Notes under the pieces: generated by a model
Databases searched by the model: none
The model's input: only the letters and a program-made list of their open reading frames with translations
Told to the model about the DNA's origin: nothing
From: Synaphobranchus kaupii
Lineage: Eukaryota > Chordata > Actinopteri > Anguilliformes > Synaphobranchidae
Reading direction: 5' to 3'
NCBI GenBank assembly: GCA_029718625.1
Contig: CM056379.1
Location: 69,372,670 to 69,436,669, forward strand
Length of the DNA: 64,000 nucleotides
Position numbers and translations under genes: made by a program
In this document: positions 45,389-56,074 of the stretch, piece by piece
How the letters are laid out: each line of letters starts with the position of its first letter
Position numbering within the stretch: position 1 is the first letter of the stretch

Positions 45389-46408
45389 CTAATACTTGGT
45401 TGCTGCACCTTTGGCAGTGATTACAGCTTCAAGGGGTCTTGGGAAAGAAGCTACGAGCTTGGCACACTTGTTTCTGGACATTTTTGCCCATTCCTCTTGG
45501 CATATCCTTGCAAGCTCCGTCAGGTTGGATGGGGAGCGTCGGTACACAGCCATTTTCAGCTCTTTCCACAGATGTTCAATTGGATTCAGGTCTGGGCTCT
45601 GGCGGGACCACTCAAGGACATGCACAGACTTTCTCCGAAGCCACTCCTTTGTTCTCTTGGCTGTGTGCTTCGGGTCGTTGTCATGTTGGAAGGTAAACCT
45701 TCGCCCCAGTCTGAGGTCCAGAGCGCTCTGGAGCAGGTTTTCTTCAAGGATCTCGGTGTACTTAGCTGCATTAATCTTTCCCTCTATCAAGACTAGTCGC
45801 CCCCTTCCCGCTGCTGAAAAACATCCCCACATCATGATGCTGCCACCGCCATGCTTCACTGTAGGGATGGTATTAGCCAGGTGATGAGCGGTGCCTGTTT
45901 TCCTCCAGACATGACGCTTGGTATTCAGGCCAAAAAGTTCAATTTTGGTTTCATCAGACCAGAGAATCTTGATTCTCATGGTTTGAGAGTCCTCTAGGTG
46001 CCTTTTGGCAAACTCCAAGCGGGCTGTGATGTGCCTTTTACTAAGGAGGGGCTTCCGTCTGGCCACTCTACCATAAAGGCCTGATTGGTGGAGTGCTGAC
46101 TGGATGGTTGATCTTCTGAAAGGTTCTCCCATCTCCACAAGGATACGCTGGAGCTCTGTCAGAGTGACCCTTGGGTTCCTGCTCACCTCCCTGGCCAAGG
46201 CCCGTCTTCCCCAATTGCTCAGTTTGGCCGGGCGGCCAGGTCTAGGAAGATTCTTGGTGGTTCCAAACTTCTTCCATTTATGAATGATGGTGGCCACTGT
46301 GCTCTTTGGGACCTGTAAAGCTGCAGAGATTTTTCCGTACCCTTCTCCAGATCTATGCCTTGACACAATCCTGTTTCTGAGGTCTGCAGATAATTCCTTT
46401 GACACCAT
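45389..46408 (-). CDS. Tc1-family transposase, 339 aa, intact
   Basis: The protein catalyses cut-and-paste transposition at TA sites. The N-terminal helix-turn-helix paired-like domain is visible (ELSADLRNRIVSRHRSGEG ... VPKSTVATII), with the GRPAKLS hook. The DD34E core has Asp in ILWSDETKIELF, Asp in QHDNDPKHTA and Glu in SPDLNPIEHLWKELK. The length matches the family, and no stop or frameshift is present. The start at 46408 is the first ATG. It may still encode a functional enzyme, but its promoter side is split from the inverted repeat by the LINE at 46436-51809. Confidence 0.92.
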   Translation of the reverse strand: MVSKELSADLRNRIVSRHRSGEGYGKISAALQVPKSTVATIIHKWKKFGTTKNLPRPGRPAKLSNWGRRALAREVSRNPRVTLTELQRILVEMGEPFRRSTIQSALHQSGLYGRVARRKPLLSKRHITARLEFAKRHLEDSQTMRIKILWSDETKIELFGLNTKRHVWRKTGTAHHLANTIPTVKHGGGSIMMWGCFSAAGRGRLVLIEGKINAAKYTEILEENLLQSALDLRLGRRFTFQHDNDPKHTAKRTKEWLRRKSVHVLEWSRQSPDLNPIEHLWKELKMAVYRRSPSNLTELARICQEEWAKMSRNKCAKLVASFPRPLEAVITAKGAATKY

Positions 46409-46626
46409 GGCTTGGAGTTTGCTCTGACATGCACTTCTTCTTCTTCTTCTTTGTGTTTTTTGGCGGATTGCAATACCAACTTTAGGTGCATACCGCCACC
46501 TACCGTACCGGAGTATGTAGAACAGGATTCCAGGAAAAAATAAATAAATAAATGAATATAATTATTTCTTTATTCTATGATATTAAATTAAGTTAATAAA
46601 TAAAATTATAAGTATAAAGTAAAATT

Positions 46627-49600
46627 CTATATTCTATTAAACAATCCTGAACCTATTATGAACTCTATTAACCCTCTCTGTACTTCCCACACCTTATCTC
46701 CATTTGTTCCTAATATCCCTTCCAAATCCCAACCTCGTCCAACCTCGCTTACCCTTTGTTGCAAACGCTCCCTTTCATCTTTATATTTTATGCAATGCAT
46801 TATTATATGTTCAGTGTTTTCAATTATACCACAATGTGCACAACTATGCGAATTTACTTTACCCAATAAAAATAAAGTTTTATTTAGCCCAGTATGGTCA
46901 AATCTTAGTCTTGATATGACTACCTCCTCTCTTCTGCTTCGCCCTTTAACACTCTGTGCTCTAACGGACTTTTGTATCCTATAATATGTTCTACCCTTAC
47001 TGTCCTCGTCCCATTTTTTCTGCCAGCATTCCAGTATTTTCTTTTTAATTAATGCTTTACCTTCCCCTATTCCAAATGCTATATTAATTATGTGCGTCAT
47101 ATTTAGCGATCTTTTTGCCATCCTGTCTGCAATTTCATTACCCTCTAATCCCACATGTGCAGGTACCCAGCAAAATATTGTTTCTATTCCCATTCTCTGC
47201 GTTCTAAATAGACATTGAAACATTTCATATACTAGGTCTTCCCTAATTGAGTTCATTGTCTGAAGGCTAAAAAGAACTGCTGCAGAGTCAATGCACAGCA
47301 CCACCCTGTCTGGTCTCACTTCTTCCACCCATTGGAGACTAATAATCACTGCCATCATCTCGGCTGTATATACTGATAATTTATCAGAAATTCTCTTCCC
47401 TATATGTATTTTAAATTGTGAGATATACACTCCTATTCCTACATGGTCATTTTGATCTTTTGATCCGTCAGTAAAGATATGTAGGTAATTAGAATATGTG
47501 TTTATTATATGCTGGTTTGCACAGTATCCTATTTCATGTTCCGCCCAATTTTTCTTTAGTTCCAGGATACTAAAATCAACTTTAGCTTTAGGGAAGAGCC
47601 ATGGGGGAACATTACTTATTGGAGTAGGGGAATTGAAATGTATTCCATCTAGGTCATATTCTTCTGATTTATCTTTTATCTTCCATCCAAAACCTATTCC
47701 GTTATGTCTATACTCCCAGCATTCGTTTAGGCATTTTCATCCCCACATCCCCTAAGCCGAATCCAGTATGTTAGAGCCAGTTTGTCTCTCCTGAGCTCTA
47801 GTGGGATTTCCCCTGATTCCACTAACACGGCATTACATGGTGTTGATCTCATTGCACCGATGCTAAGTTTCAAGGCTTTGCTTTGCATTCTATCAATTCG
47901 GTTTAAGTGCGATTTAGCTGCTGCCCCATAAACAAAACACCCATAGTCAATTGCTGATCTCATCAAAGCCCTATATATATCTATTAATGCCTGCTTATCT
48001 GCTCCCCATGTATATCCAGATATAGCCCTCATTAAATTTATTACTTTTTTACATTTAGTTTCTAGCTTTTCCACATGTGTCTTCCATGTACATCTCTCAT
48101 CTACCCAAATTCCCAAATATTTAAATTCCTTTACTTTTTCCATTGGTTGTCCATATAAAAGAAGACACTGTTCTTCTATCTTTTTCTTTCTAGTTATGAA
48201 CATGTAGCAAGATTTACTTGTTGAGATTTTAAAACCCCAATTGTATGACCATTGCTCTACCTTTAAAATAGCTTTCTTAATCTCTCTCAGCACACTTGTG
48301 TTGTCTCTCCCCCTAATCCATATAGCTCCGTCATCTGCATATAATGATGAGCATATCCTTCTGTCAAGATTCATGAATATATCATTAATCATAATGTTAA
48401 ATAACACCGGACTAATGACGCTTCCTTGTGGAATTCCATTAACGATATCATACTCATCAGATAACTCTGGTCCTACCTTAACTCTAAACTTTCGTTCTGA
48501 TAGAAAATCTAGTACCCAGTTGTAAAATCTTCCACTAATACCCATTCTATTCATTTGAATTAACAGCCCTTCCCTCCACATAGAATCGTACGCTTTTTCG
48601 ATGTCAAAGAAAACAATCACCATCAATTCTTTCATTTTAAATGCTTTCTCTATTTCATTGCTAACTTTAACAAGTGCGTCCATGGAAGACCTACCCTTCC
48701 TGAATCCATTCTGGTATGATGCAATTAAGCCTCTCCTTTCTAAGAAATAGTTAAGTCTTCGGACCAAAATCTTTTCCATCCATTTGCACAGATGCGAAGT
48801 TAAAGCAATGGGTCTATAATTTCCAGCATTATTTGGGTTTTTACCGGGTTTGCTAAAAGGTAAAATGAGTGCACTCTTCCATCTTTTTGGTAACAATCCT
48901 TCTCTCCATATTTTATTGAACAGTTCCAGAATTATTCTCAGTACTTGATCAGGTAATTTACGAAACATAGCGTAACTTAGTTGATCCTGCCCCGTTGCTG
49001 TGTATCCAGTGTTATTTATCGCTATTTCTAACTCACTCATAGTCAGTTCAGCATCAAGGTTTGTGTCTATATTATTATTTTTTCCCCTAAGTATATTACG
49101 ATTTTCCCTTATCACTGTCTCTTTTCTCTTTTTATGCAGATCGTCTAAGTGATTCCCACTGTGTACATTAGCAAAGCTCTTACCCAATATATTAGCCTTT
49201 TCTTTATCTGTTACAGCTATTGTTTCTCCATCCTCTAAGATTGGGATTTTAGTATATTTCCTTTTGCCACTCATTGTCTTTAACATTTGCCATACATCAC
49301 CTAGTTTCACTTCTCTGCCTATAGTAGCACAGTATTTCCTCCATGCATTCTTTTTACTGGATTTGATAATTCTACGAGTCAGAGCTTTTTTCTTTTGATA
49401 ATCCATTAGGTTTTCTTGATTCAAGTTAGTCCTTAACACTCGTAATGCTTTATTTCGTTCTCTGATAGCTTTAGTGCATTCTTCATTCCACCATGGTACC
49501 GCTTTCCTTTTCCCTGTTATTCTACTCATGGGTATACTCTTTGATGCAGCATTCAAGATTAAGTTAGTCACTATAGAATAGCATTCTTCTATACTACCAT

Positions 49601-50391
49601 TCATTGAAATTGACTTAATTCCCTCTATGCAGTATTCTTGATATTTTTCCCAGTCAGCTTTTTCAAAGCACCATTTTTCTAATACGTACCTTTCTTGGAC
49701 ATGCATATTCATTTCTATGGAGCAGAAGATTGGATAATGATCACTTCCTATACTAGAACTATCATCCACGTTCCATTTGCATGAGCATGCTAAATTTCTA
49801 GATACTAACGTTAGATCTAGACATGATAGGATATTTCTGTATATATCTAATCTTGTTCCTTTTCCATCATTAAGACATACTAATGCTCTTTCTTCTAACA
49901 GTTCTTCAACTACATTGCCATTATTGTCTGTATGTACACTGCCCCATAAGCTATTATGTGCATTGAAATCACCGCACCAGATTTCTCCTCTACCATGTTC
50001 AATCGTATTAAACATTTCAGCACTCAGCTTCTTGCACGGGTTATAAAAGTTGATTATTTTGAGACTGACACCTGTATTACACACTTCAATAATTACGCAT
50101 TCTATGTCTGCTGGTGATGGTATTCTTCGGAAGACGACACTATCTTTGACAAATGTAGCACAACCGCCGCCTTGGTTGTCAACCCTGTCATACATACATG
50201 GTATATCCTGGGATAATAAAATCTAGATGGGGTCGTAACCAGGTTTCTTGTACACATATAATATCCGGTCGTGGTTTTGCGTCAATTATATATTTTTTAA
50301 ATTCTTGGCCATTTGCAATGAGACTTCTCGCGTTCCATTGTAATAAATGGATCACCATAATAATTTTAATCAATAACCGGCCCCCCTCCAT
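46627..50391 (-). pseudogene. I-clade LINE ORF2: endonuclease, reverse transcriptase, RNase H
   Basis: Endonuclease: LLQWNARSLIANG, CVQETWLRP, WCGDFNAHNSLWGS, GSDHYPIFC. Reverse transcriptase: FFDIEKAYDSMWREG, GIPQGSVISPVLFN, catalytic SLYADDGAIW (about 48320-48350). RNase H: FTDGSKDQ (about 47460), TAEMMAVI, CIDSAAVLF, WVPAHVGLEGNEIADRMAK. Two frameshifts break it: a 4-bp ATGT/TATG microduplication near 50195 and a single-base change near 47730. Otherwise about 1250 codons are readable. It overlaps the end of ORF1 by about 26 nt. Confidence 0.88.
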
Positions 50392-51649
50392 CTGAGTTTA
50401 CTTTCAGCATTTTATGTATCTCTTCTGCTTTCAGGTCTTTAATACCCAAAAATTCTTCCGCTGCATTCACCACTGTCTTAATTCTGTCACTTTTCTTCTC
50501 TTGCTTGGTAGCCACATTAATTATTTTACAAATGAAGGCTATGAAGCTTGTCTGATCCACTACCAACGAGTCTTCTTTAACCTTACATTTATGGGCACAT
50601 TGAGTCTGCTGTACAATCGGATCACTTCTGTCTTCTTGCTGAATTCTAGGTCTGCTTGTTCTCTGGGGTAAAGGCCTAGGCCTACCACTACCTTCTTCAC
50701 CTCTCCCCACCTCTTCATATGTTACAGTTCTTTGCATTTCTTCATTTACTTTCTTTAAAGCATCTGCATAGGATATATTATTAATCACTTTATATTTCTG
50801 TACCTCTTTTGCTTTAATCTGAACGGCACAGCCCCCAAACGCAGCACTATGATCTCCTCCACAGTTGCAACATCGCAGTTTAGCGCCTTTCTCACATTTG
50901 CCGTAATCATGTTCTCCCCCACATTTTGCACATCTTTGTTTGCCGCGGCACTGTTGGGCTATGTGTCCAATTCTTTGGCATTTATAACAGCGTATTGGTT
51001 TTGGGATATACTCTCTCACCCTATAATTGATCCACCCTATTTTGACTTCTTTAGGAAGTGTGCTCTCAAATTGTACCAACATTGACAGACTATCTTTCTT
51101 TACTCCATCTTTGTTTGTCTGCAACCTCTTAACTTCTATTATTTTCCCCCCTCTAATTTCTTTCTTGACTTCCTCCTCGGTCATTTCTATTGGCACATTT
51201 GAAATTACCCCTCTCAGTTTAGCTATTATTCCGGGAATATGCGTTGAGATTTGTGTTCCATCAAGTGTATCTAGCTTGAGGATTTTGTCTTGTTGATGTT
51301 TATTTGAAGCTGATATAAGGATTTTCCGGTTGTTAAGAAATTTGGCAAATCTAATCTTCCCAATTTCTTTTTCAATTACTTTAGTCATTTTAACTGGGTG
51401 AAACTGACCTGTCTCCCTCCCAAACACAATTACGACTTTCCACTCCTTTTCCGTCTCTTGCACCTTTCCCAACTGTCCTGTATTGCCCCGATTCTCTTTT
51501 ACTTTTTTAGCAGCACCCCCTTCTCCTTGACTACCATGATCTGACCAATCTTCTGTTCTATCTTTCATCTCCTTCAGTTTCTTCCTTTTATTAGACATGG
51601 TATACCACTCCATATTTCCCTCTTCACCACCCTCTGAGCTGTCACCCAT
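50366..51649 (-). CDS. I-clade LINE ORF1: gag-like protein with three zinc knuckles, 427 aa
   Basis: The N-terminal third is charged. The middle may hold an RRM-like fold (VVIVFGRETGQFHPVKMTKV, RFAKFLNNRKILI). Three CCHC/CCHC-like knuckles follow at about residues 220-270: CYKCQRIGHIAQQC, CAKCGGEHDYGKC and CCNCGGDHSAAFGGC. Such ORF1 proteins bind element RNA. The frame is intact from ATG 51649 to its stop, which lies just inside the start of ORF2. Confidence 0.85.
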   Translation of the reverse strand: MGDSSEGGEEGNMEWYTMSNKRKKLKEMKDRTEDWSDHGSQGEGGAAKKVKENRGNTGQLGKVQETEKEWKVVIVFGRETGQFHPVKMTKVIEKEIGKIRFAKFLNNRKILISASNKHQQDKILKLDTLDGTQISTHIPGIIAKLRGVISNVPIEMTEEEVKKEIRGGKIIEVKRLQTNKDGVKKDSLSMLVQFESTLPKEVKIGWINYRVREYIPKPIRCYKCQRIGHIAQQCRGKQRCAKCGGEHDYGKCEKGAKLRCCNCGGDHSAAFGGCAVQIKAKEVQKYKVINNISYADALKKVNEEMQRTVTYEEVGRGEEGSGRPRPLPQRTSRPRIQQEDRSDPIVQQTQCAHKCKVKEDSLVVDQTSFIAFICKIINVATKQEKKSDRIKTVVNAAEEFLGIKDLKAEEIHKMLKVNSDGGGPVID

Positions 51650-52172
51650 TCTACACTCACGGTACGGTTGATTGCAATCCGCCTTGCTTCCTGGTTCCCC
51701 TAACGCGTGTCTTTCTCTCTCCTACACGATCTGTCTCTATACACCAAACAAAATCCGCCGGCTTCCTCAGTCGAAAATGGCCGGTCAATCTCCCGCTCTC
51801 GTTTGCGTCCTCTGACATGCACTGTCAACTGTGGGACCTTATATAGGCAGGTGTTGGCAATCCCCAATCATGTCCAATCAATTGCATTTATCACAGGTGG
51901 ACTCCAATTAAGTTGTAGAAACATCTCAAGCAGTATCAGTGGAAACAAAATGCACCTCAGCTCACTTTTGGGTGTACATATGATATTTTACATTTAGATT
52001 TGTAATAAATTAGCACAAATGTCTAAAAACCTGTTTTCACTTTGTCATTATGGGCTATTTTGTGTAGAATTTTGTGACAAAAAATGAACTCAATCTATTG
52101 TAGAATATGTCTGTAACGTAATAAAACGTGGAGAAGGTGAAAGGAGTGTGCAGACTTTCCGGCTTGACTGTA

Positions 52173-52310
52173 TATAATATTGTTTTATCCAATATTTTCC
52201 TGTTTTAACTGTTTATTATTATTTCCCTAGTGTGAAGCACTTTGGGCTGCTACTTGTTGTATGAAAGGTGCTATATAAATAAAGTTTATTATTATTATCT
52301 ATATTAATCA
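52173..52310 (+). repeat. LINE 3' end with TTATTATTAT tail, right part
   Basis: The text GTGAAGCACTTTGGGCTGC ... GGTGCTATATAAATAAAG and a TTATTATTAT tail is a typical fish LINE 3' end (L2/CR1-like). It is cut from 44891-45190 by the Tc1 insertion. Confidence 0.55.
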
Positions 52311-52444
52311 TATGTCCAAACCTGGTACCCCCAAATGTTGCTTGCAATTTGTAAAAATCCGCGGGCGTGTGCATTTGGGCGCTCTTTTCGGAATTTGAGC
52401 AACTGCCCCTCAAACTTTCTCTGCACGTCCCTGCATCAGAGTGT

Positions 52445-52449
<5 letters not shown>

Positions 52450-52502
<53 letters not shown>
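52450..52502. repeat. CA dinucleotide microsatellite
   Basis: About 26 uninterrupted AC units. Confidence 0.95.
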
Positions 52503-52506
<4 letters not shown>

Positions 52507-54330
52507 CCATCACACTTATACACATCCTGGGGTCATGCAAAGTCTGCACCGCACACAGTCACACAAGCGCACACACTGTTATGCATTGCTGTTTTTTTGC
52601 TACCTGCAGAGTTTATGTTTTCTTTGTGATTGAGAACCACTCTTACCTGGGTTTGATTGAAAATCAGTCACCTCTGTTCTTTATGTGAAAGCATAATTTC
52701 CAGCCCTGCTCTCTCTCTCCTGGCCAGTCTCTTCTGAAACTGCTATCCTTAGCAGGATTTGTGCGCCTTTTTAGAATCTTCGCTGTTTTTGTGGATTGTT
52801 TCAGGTTTATTCTTAGCTTGTTTTGTTTTAGTTTTTGTATAGGTAGGGTGGGGGAATGTCGAGGTCTGCCTTCCCATTGTGGGGAGGCCTACATTTCTCC
52901 TTGTTTTTTTCCCCCTTCTGAATCGTGTCCACTTGTAGTTACTCCTTACTTTGTGACTATACATTTCCTTGGTTTTGTTATATATCAGTTTTCTGTTTCT
53001 TCCTTGTGGTGGAATTATTGTATGTTACAGTAACACAAACGGACACACACCCAAATGCATAAAAATATTCTGCATTTACACAGCTCGTTTATACGAATTA
53101 CTTAACTTACACTTCCAGGTATCCTCATAGATGCAGCAGTGTCTCTAATCTCTGCTTTTCCATGAAAAAGCAAATATTCTCTGAAGAACACAATCAGCTC
53201 ATATCCTGTGTATGAACATCATTCAGCGGAAAAGAAATGACTTAGTGAAGCCATAGCAAGGTGACACCAAATTTATAGTGTGACAATTGGCTCCTCATAG
53301 TGTATAAGGTTTCTCTAAATGTCAAGGCTGTTTAATGAAAGTCCTATGACACATCTGAGTAACGTCATTTTAAAAAAGCGTCTTAGAAATCATAGCTGGA
53401 AATACAATGACTGTGTTGTTAAATGTACTTACCAGATCTTGAATACCTAGGTTATTGCTGCTTGTTATCTGAGATTAAAGACATATTGTAGGGTGAGATA
53501 AAAATAGCTGGTGTGAAACAGAATATATTTGGACAGGGTGCAAGATGTGACTCCTGCTGACTTTCCGAAGATGGCGTTTCCTTTTTAATCTTACTAGCCT
53601 AAAGTGCAATTATATCAACAGAATAAGCACTAAACAGGTAATATACAAAGAAACCATGACAGAATCAGGAACAAGCATTAAATTGTGAAAATATCGGCAA
53701 GAAAACAATTATCTATATGACACATCAATCAAATTTATTATATAACAATAGTGGTACAAGGTGTAATAACACAAAAGTAAAGACATATTTTGTGTTTTCT
53801 CATTTACAATATTTTATTGTAACAAAATGTTGAAATGTTATATTACATTAATAAAAGGCATTCATATAGATAATACAAAGAAATTAACCAAAAAAAAAAA
53901 AAAAATCCAGTACTGCGCAATAAGTATGTACAGGCAACACTGATAATATGCCTCACACACTGACCGTGACTCGCTGTTCAATTGAAATGTAAATATTGCA
54001 ACCTGGTCTCACAGCCCATTCGTATCTATTCTATGAAATTCCAGTCCCCGAAAATTCATATTTATTTTACGAATCAGAGATTACACACATGACTTTACGA
54101 TTTTCTCCGATGAATTACAAGACAAAACGGAGATCCACCATTTTTATTTCACGGTCAAATAAAGCGAATGGGTAAGCTGCCGGTATTGTACTTATAGTTT
54201 ATACTTATCGTTATAGTACATTCATAGAATACCTTTCTTATTTCGTAATTGTATTTTAATGCAATATGATGTATAATTCTCGAGCTTCTTCGTCTCTGCT
54301 TTATCTGTGTGGGTTGCTATTTATAGGCTA
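52503..54330. other. Unassigned DNA between the Tc1 element and the EnSpm-like element
   Basis: About 1.8 kb without a coding region, RNA gene or terminal repeat that I can recognise. A run of 16 A lies at about 53889-53905. A short region around 54030-54090 is reminiscent of repeats but is unassigned. Confidence 0.4.
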
Positions 54331-54760
54331 CACTGTAAAAAATGTCCGTGAAATTAACAGTGAAGTGCTGTAAAATCATGACATCAAAAAAGTGTAAATA
54401 GAAAAACAATGAAGCAGTGTTTAATTTACAGTAATACTATAGTAAAATGCTAAACCAAACACAACTGTTAATTTTAAAGTAAGAATATGTTAAAATAATC
54501 ATATTTCTTTGTAGAATTTACAGATTACTGTAGTTTAAACACAGAAAAACTGTAATACAAAAAGCAATACAATACAGTTAAAATTACAACATGACAGTGT
54601 TAAAATAATGTTTTTTGTCAGGTACTTTTTTTAAATACAGAAATAAACCGTATTACATTTTACAAATTTATATGTTATACTTTACAGATAAGAATATGTA
54701 CAAATACAGTAAAATTATGTTAATATGAAGGGTTAAAAAAACAGGTGATGTTTCTGTTTG
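54331..54760. repeat. Subterminal repeat zone, left side of the EnSpm-like element
   Basis: Short motifs of the type ACTGTAAA, TACAGTAA, ACAGTTAAA and their complements occur roughly every 20-40 bp, for example near 54331, 54369, 54428, 54530, 54548, 54574 and 54715. In plant CACTA elements such repeats bind the second protein (TnpA). Motif counts were made by eye, and the AT-rich background makes chance matches possible. Confidence 0.5.
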
Positions 54761-54771
54761 GAATTGAGTAG

Positions 54772-55063
54772 GCCTATATTTAACAATATATCAGTAGGCT
54801 AGTAGTAAAACTATAATAGTAGATTGGTTAGTAGGACTGGGTGTTACAATCCCTGTAGATCAGGGTGTGTGTCACATAGCCCATTGGTTGTTCTTTTTTA
54901 TCCTCAAATTCAGCTGCCAGACACCTCAGTACTTGGTTGTGTCGGCAGGTGTAGCCTATCTGCCTTAGGTGTTAGGCTGGTGTTACAACCGACCAAAATG
55001 TGCTTGAGGTTGGCCTATATTTAACAATATATCAGTATGCTAGTAGTAAAACTATAATAGTAT
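54772..55063. repeat. Two 52-bp direct repeats exactly 240 bp apart
   Basis: GGCCTATATTTAACAATATA followed by TCAGTAGGCTAGTAGTAAAA occurs at 54772-54823 and, with one difference, at 55012-55063. The spacing suggests a segmental duplication, or an insertion with a large duplication. Confidence 0.8.
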
Positions 55064-56074
55064 ATGTCACTGTAAAAAAAAAATGCATTACATATGAACT
55101 AGTTTTATAGCCTTCCTGATAAAATAACTCATGAGTAAGTGTAGCTAATAGCCAATGGATTTTAAAACATTTAAGTGTTACATTGAAATGTTCCTTAAGA
55201 CCTGTACGTTCCTATTTATGTTCACTGTACAAAATAAAATGTGCTTGGCATAGTTACGTGCAGGTGATTGCAGTGAACATGGAGTACCGGTATGCTAATA
55301 TTGTGGATAGATGAATGACAGATTTTGGTTCTTCTCCTGTTTAATTGGACACTTCAAGTAAGAATGAATGTGAATCAATTTCACCTGCTTTGGTGCAAAT
55401 TAAATTTACGATCATTTACGATCAAAAGTCAAGAATACCATAACTTATGAAAAGTTTATCTTTATTTCGACATTAGACCAATAGGCTACATCAATATAAC
55501 ATAACGTTACCTCAGTAATAAAAAAATAAATACCGAAAATGTTTAGTTTGCGTGTCTGCAAAAATGGCCGAAAATACCCACAATCCAACGCTGGTGTGAC
55601 GTCGTGCCTTAAATGTAACAGTAATGATTTTCAATGTAAATTTTACATTCCCGCGAAAATAAACGTCTGTGTTTGAATTTCAAACTAGATGAACTCTGAG
55701 CAGCAGTTTGACCTGTTCTTTCATTGGACTATATTTTTGCGGGAGCAGCCAGCTTGGCGAAGTTCACGGATAGTGGCTGAGTGCGTGTCCAGTCTGCCAT
55801 CGCATGGAGAATCACGATCTGTAAGCTATTTCATTTTATTCAAACTTGAAATACATGACCGTTTGTTGTCAGAAAAATACTAGCTTCTGTTTGTGACCGA
55901 GGGTATATTTTGCAATCATAATAATAACGCCGACTGACCGGGGGTTAATTAGTCTGGTGGGTTTCACGCTTAACACTGAACTCTCAGTTTGTGTTGTGGA
56001 GCGGTGGTTTTTGTAGCGTCATCCGAGGTGGGTAAAAACTTAAAAAACGGGCGGTTTTGTTAGTTTGCTAAAAG
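55064..56074 (+). other. 5' flank of the transposase gene
   Basis: Contains the alternative CACTGTAAAAAAA terminus at 55068 and a less AT-rich stretch at 55550-56074, which probably holds the promoter and 5' leader. Donor-like sites are seen at CTGTAAGC (55818-55825) and GAGGTGGGTA (56025-56034). These could link a leader exon to the SAM-domain gene, whose first coding exon starts right after an acceptor. No TATA box was assigned. Confidence 0.35.

Larger units (their letters stand above)
46436..51809 (-). mobile_element. I-clade (Nimb-like) LINE, nearly full length, with 14-bp target duplication
   Basis: Flanked by CTCTGACATGCACT at 46422-46435 and 51810-51823. On the minus strand the layout is ORF1 with three zinc knuckles, ORF2 with APE endonuclease, reverse transcriptase and RNase H, and a 3' end in AAGAAG repeats. 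RNase H plus a gag-like ORF1 is characteristic of the I clade; Nimb is its fish branch, which is my best guess. ORF1 is intact, and ORF2 has two frameshifts. Confidence 0.88.
45191..52170 (-). mobile_element. Tc1-type transposon carrying a nested LINE
   Basis: The ends are inverted copies (CAGTCAAGCCGGAAAGTCTG and its complement), flanked by TA at 45189-45190 and 52171-52172. The transposase is on the minus strand. Without the inserted LINE and its duplication the element would be about 1592 bp, the normal Tc1 size. The LINE sits between the transposase start and the right-hand inverted repeat. Confidence 0.92.

Noticed and set aside
51707..51997. Short plus-strand frame across the LINE/Tc1 junction
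   Set aside because: It spans the target duplication and the 5' end of the LINE, so it is a chance frame.
55689..55883. 64-codon open frame upstream of the transposase
   Set aside because: No domain was seen. It may be part of a leader exon, but there is no evidence that it is translated.
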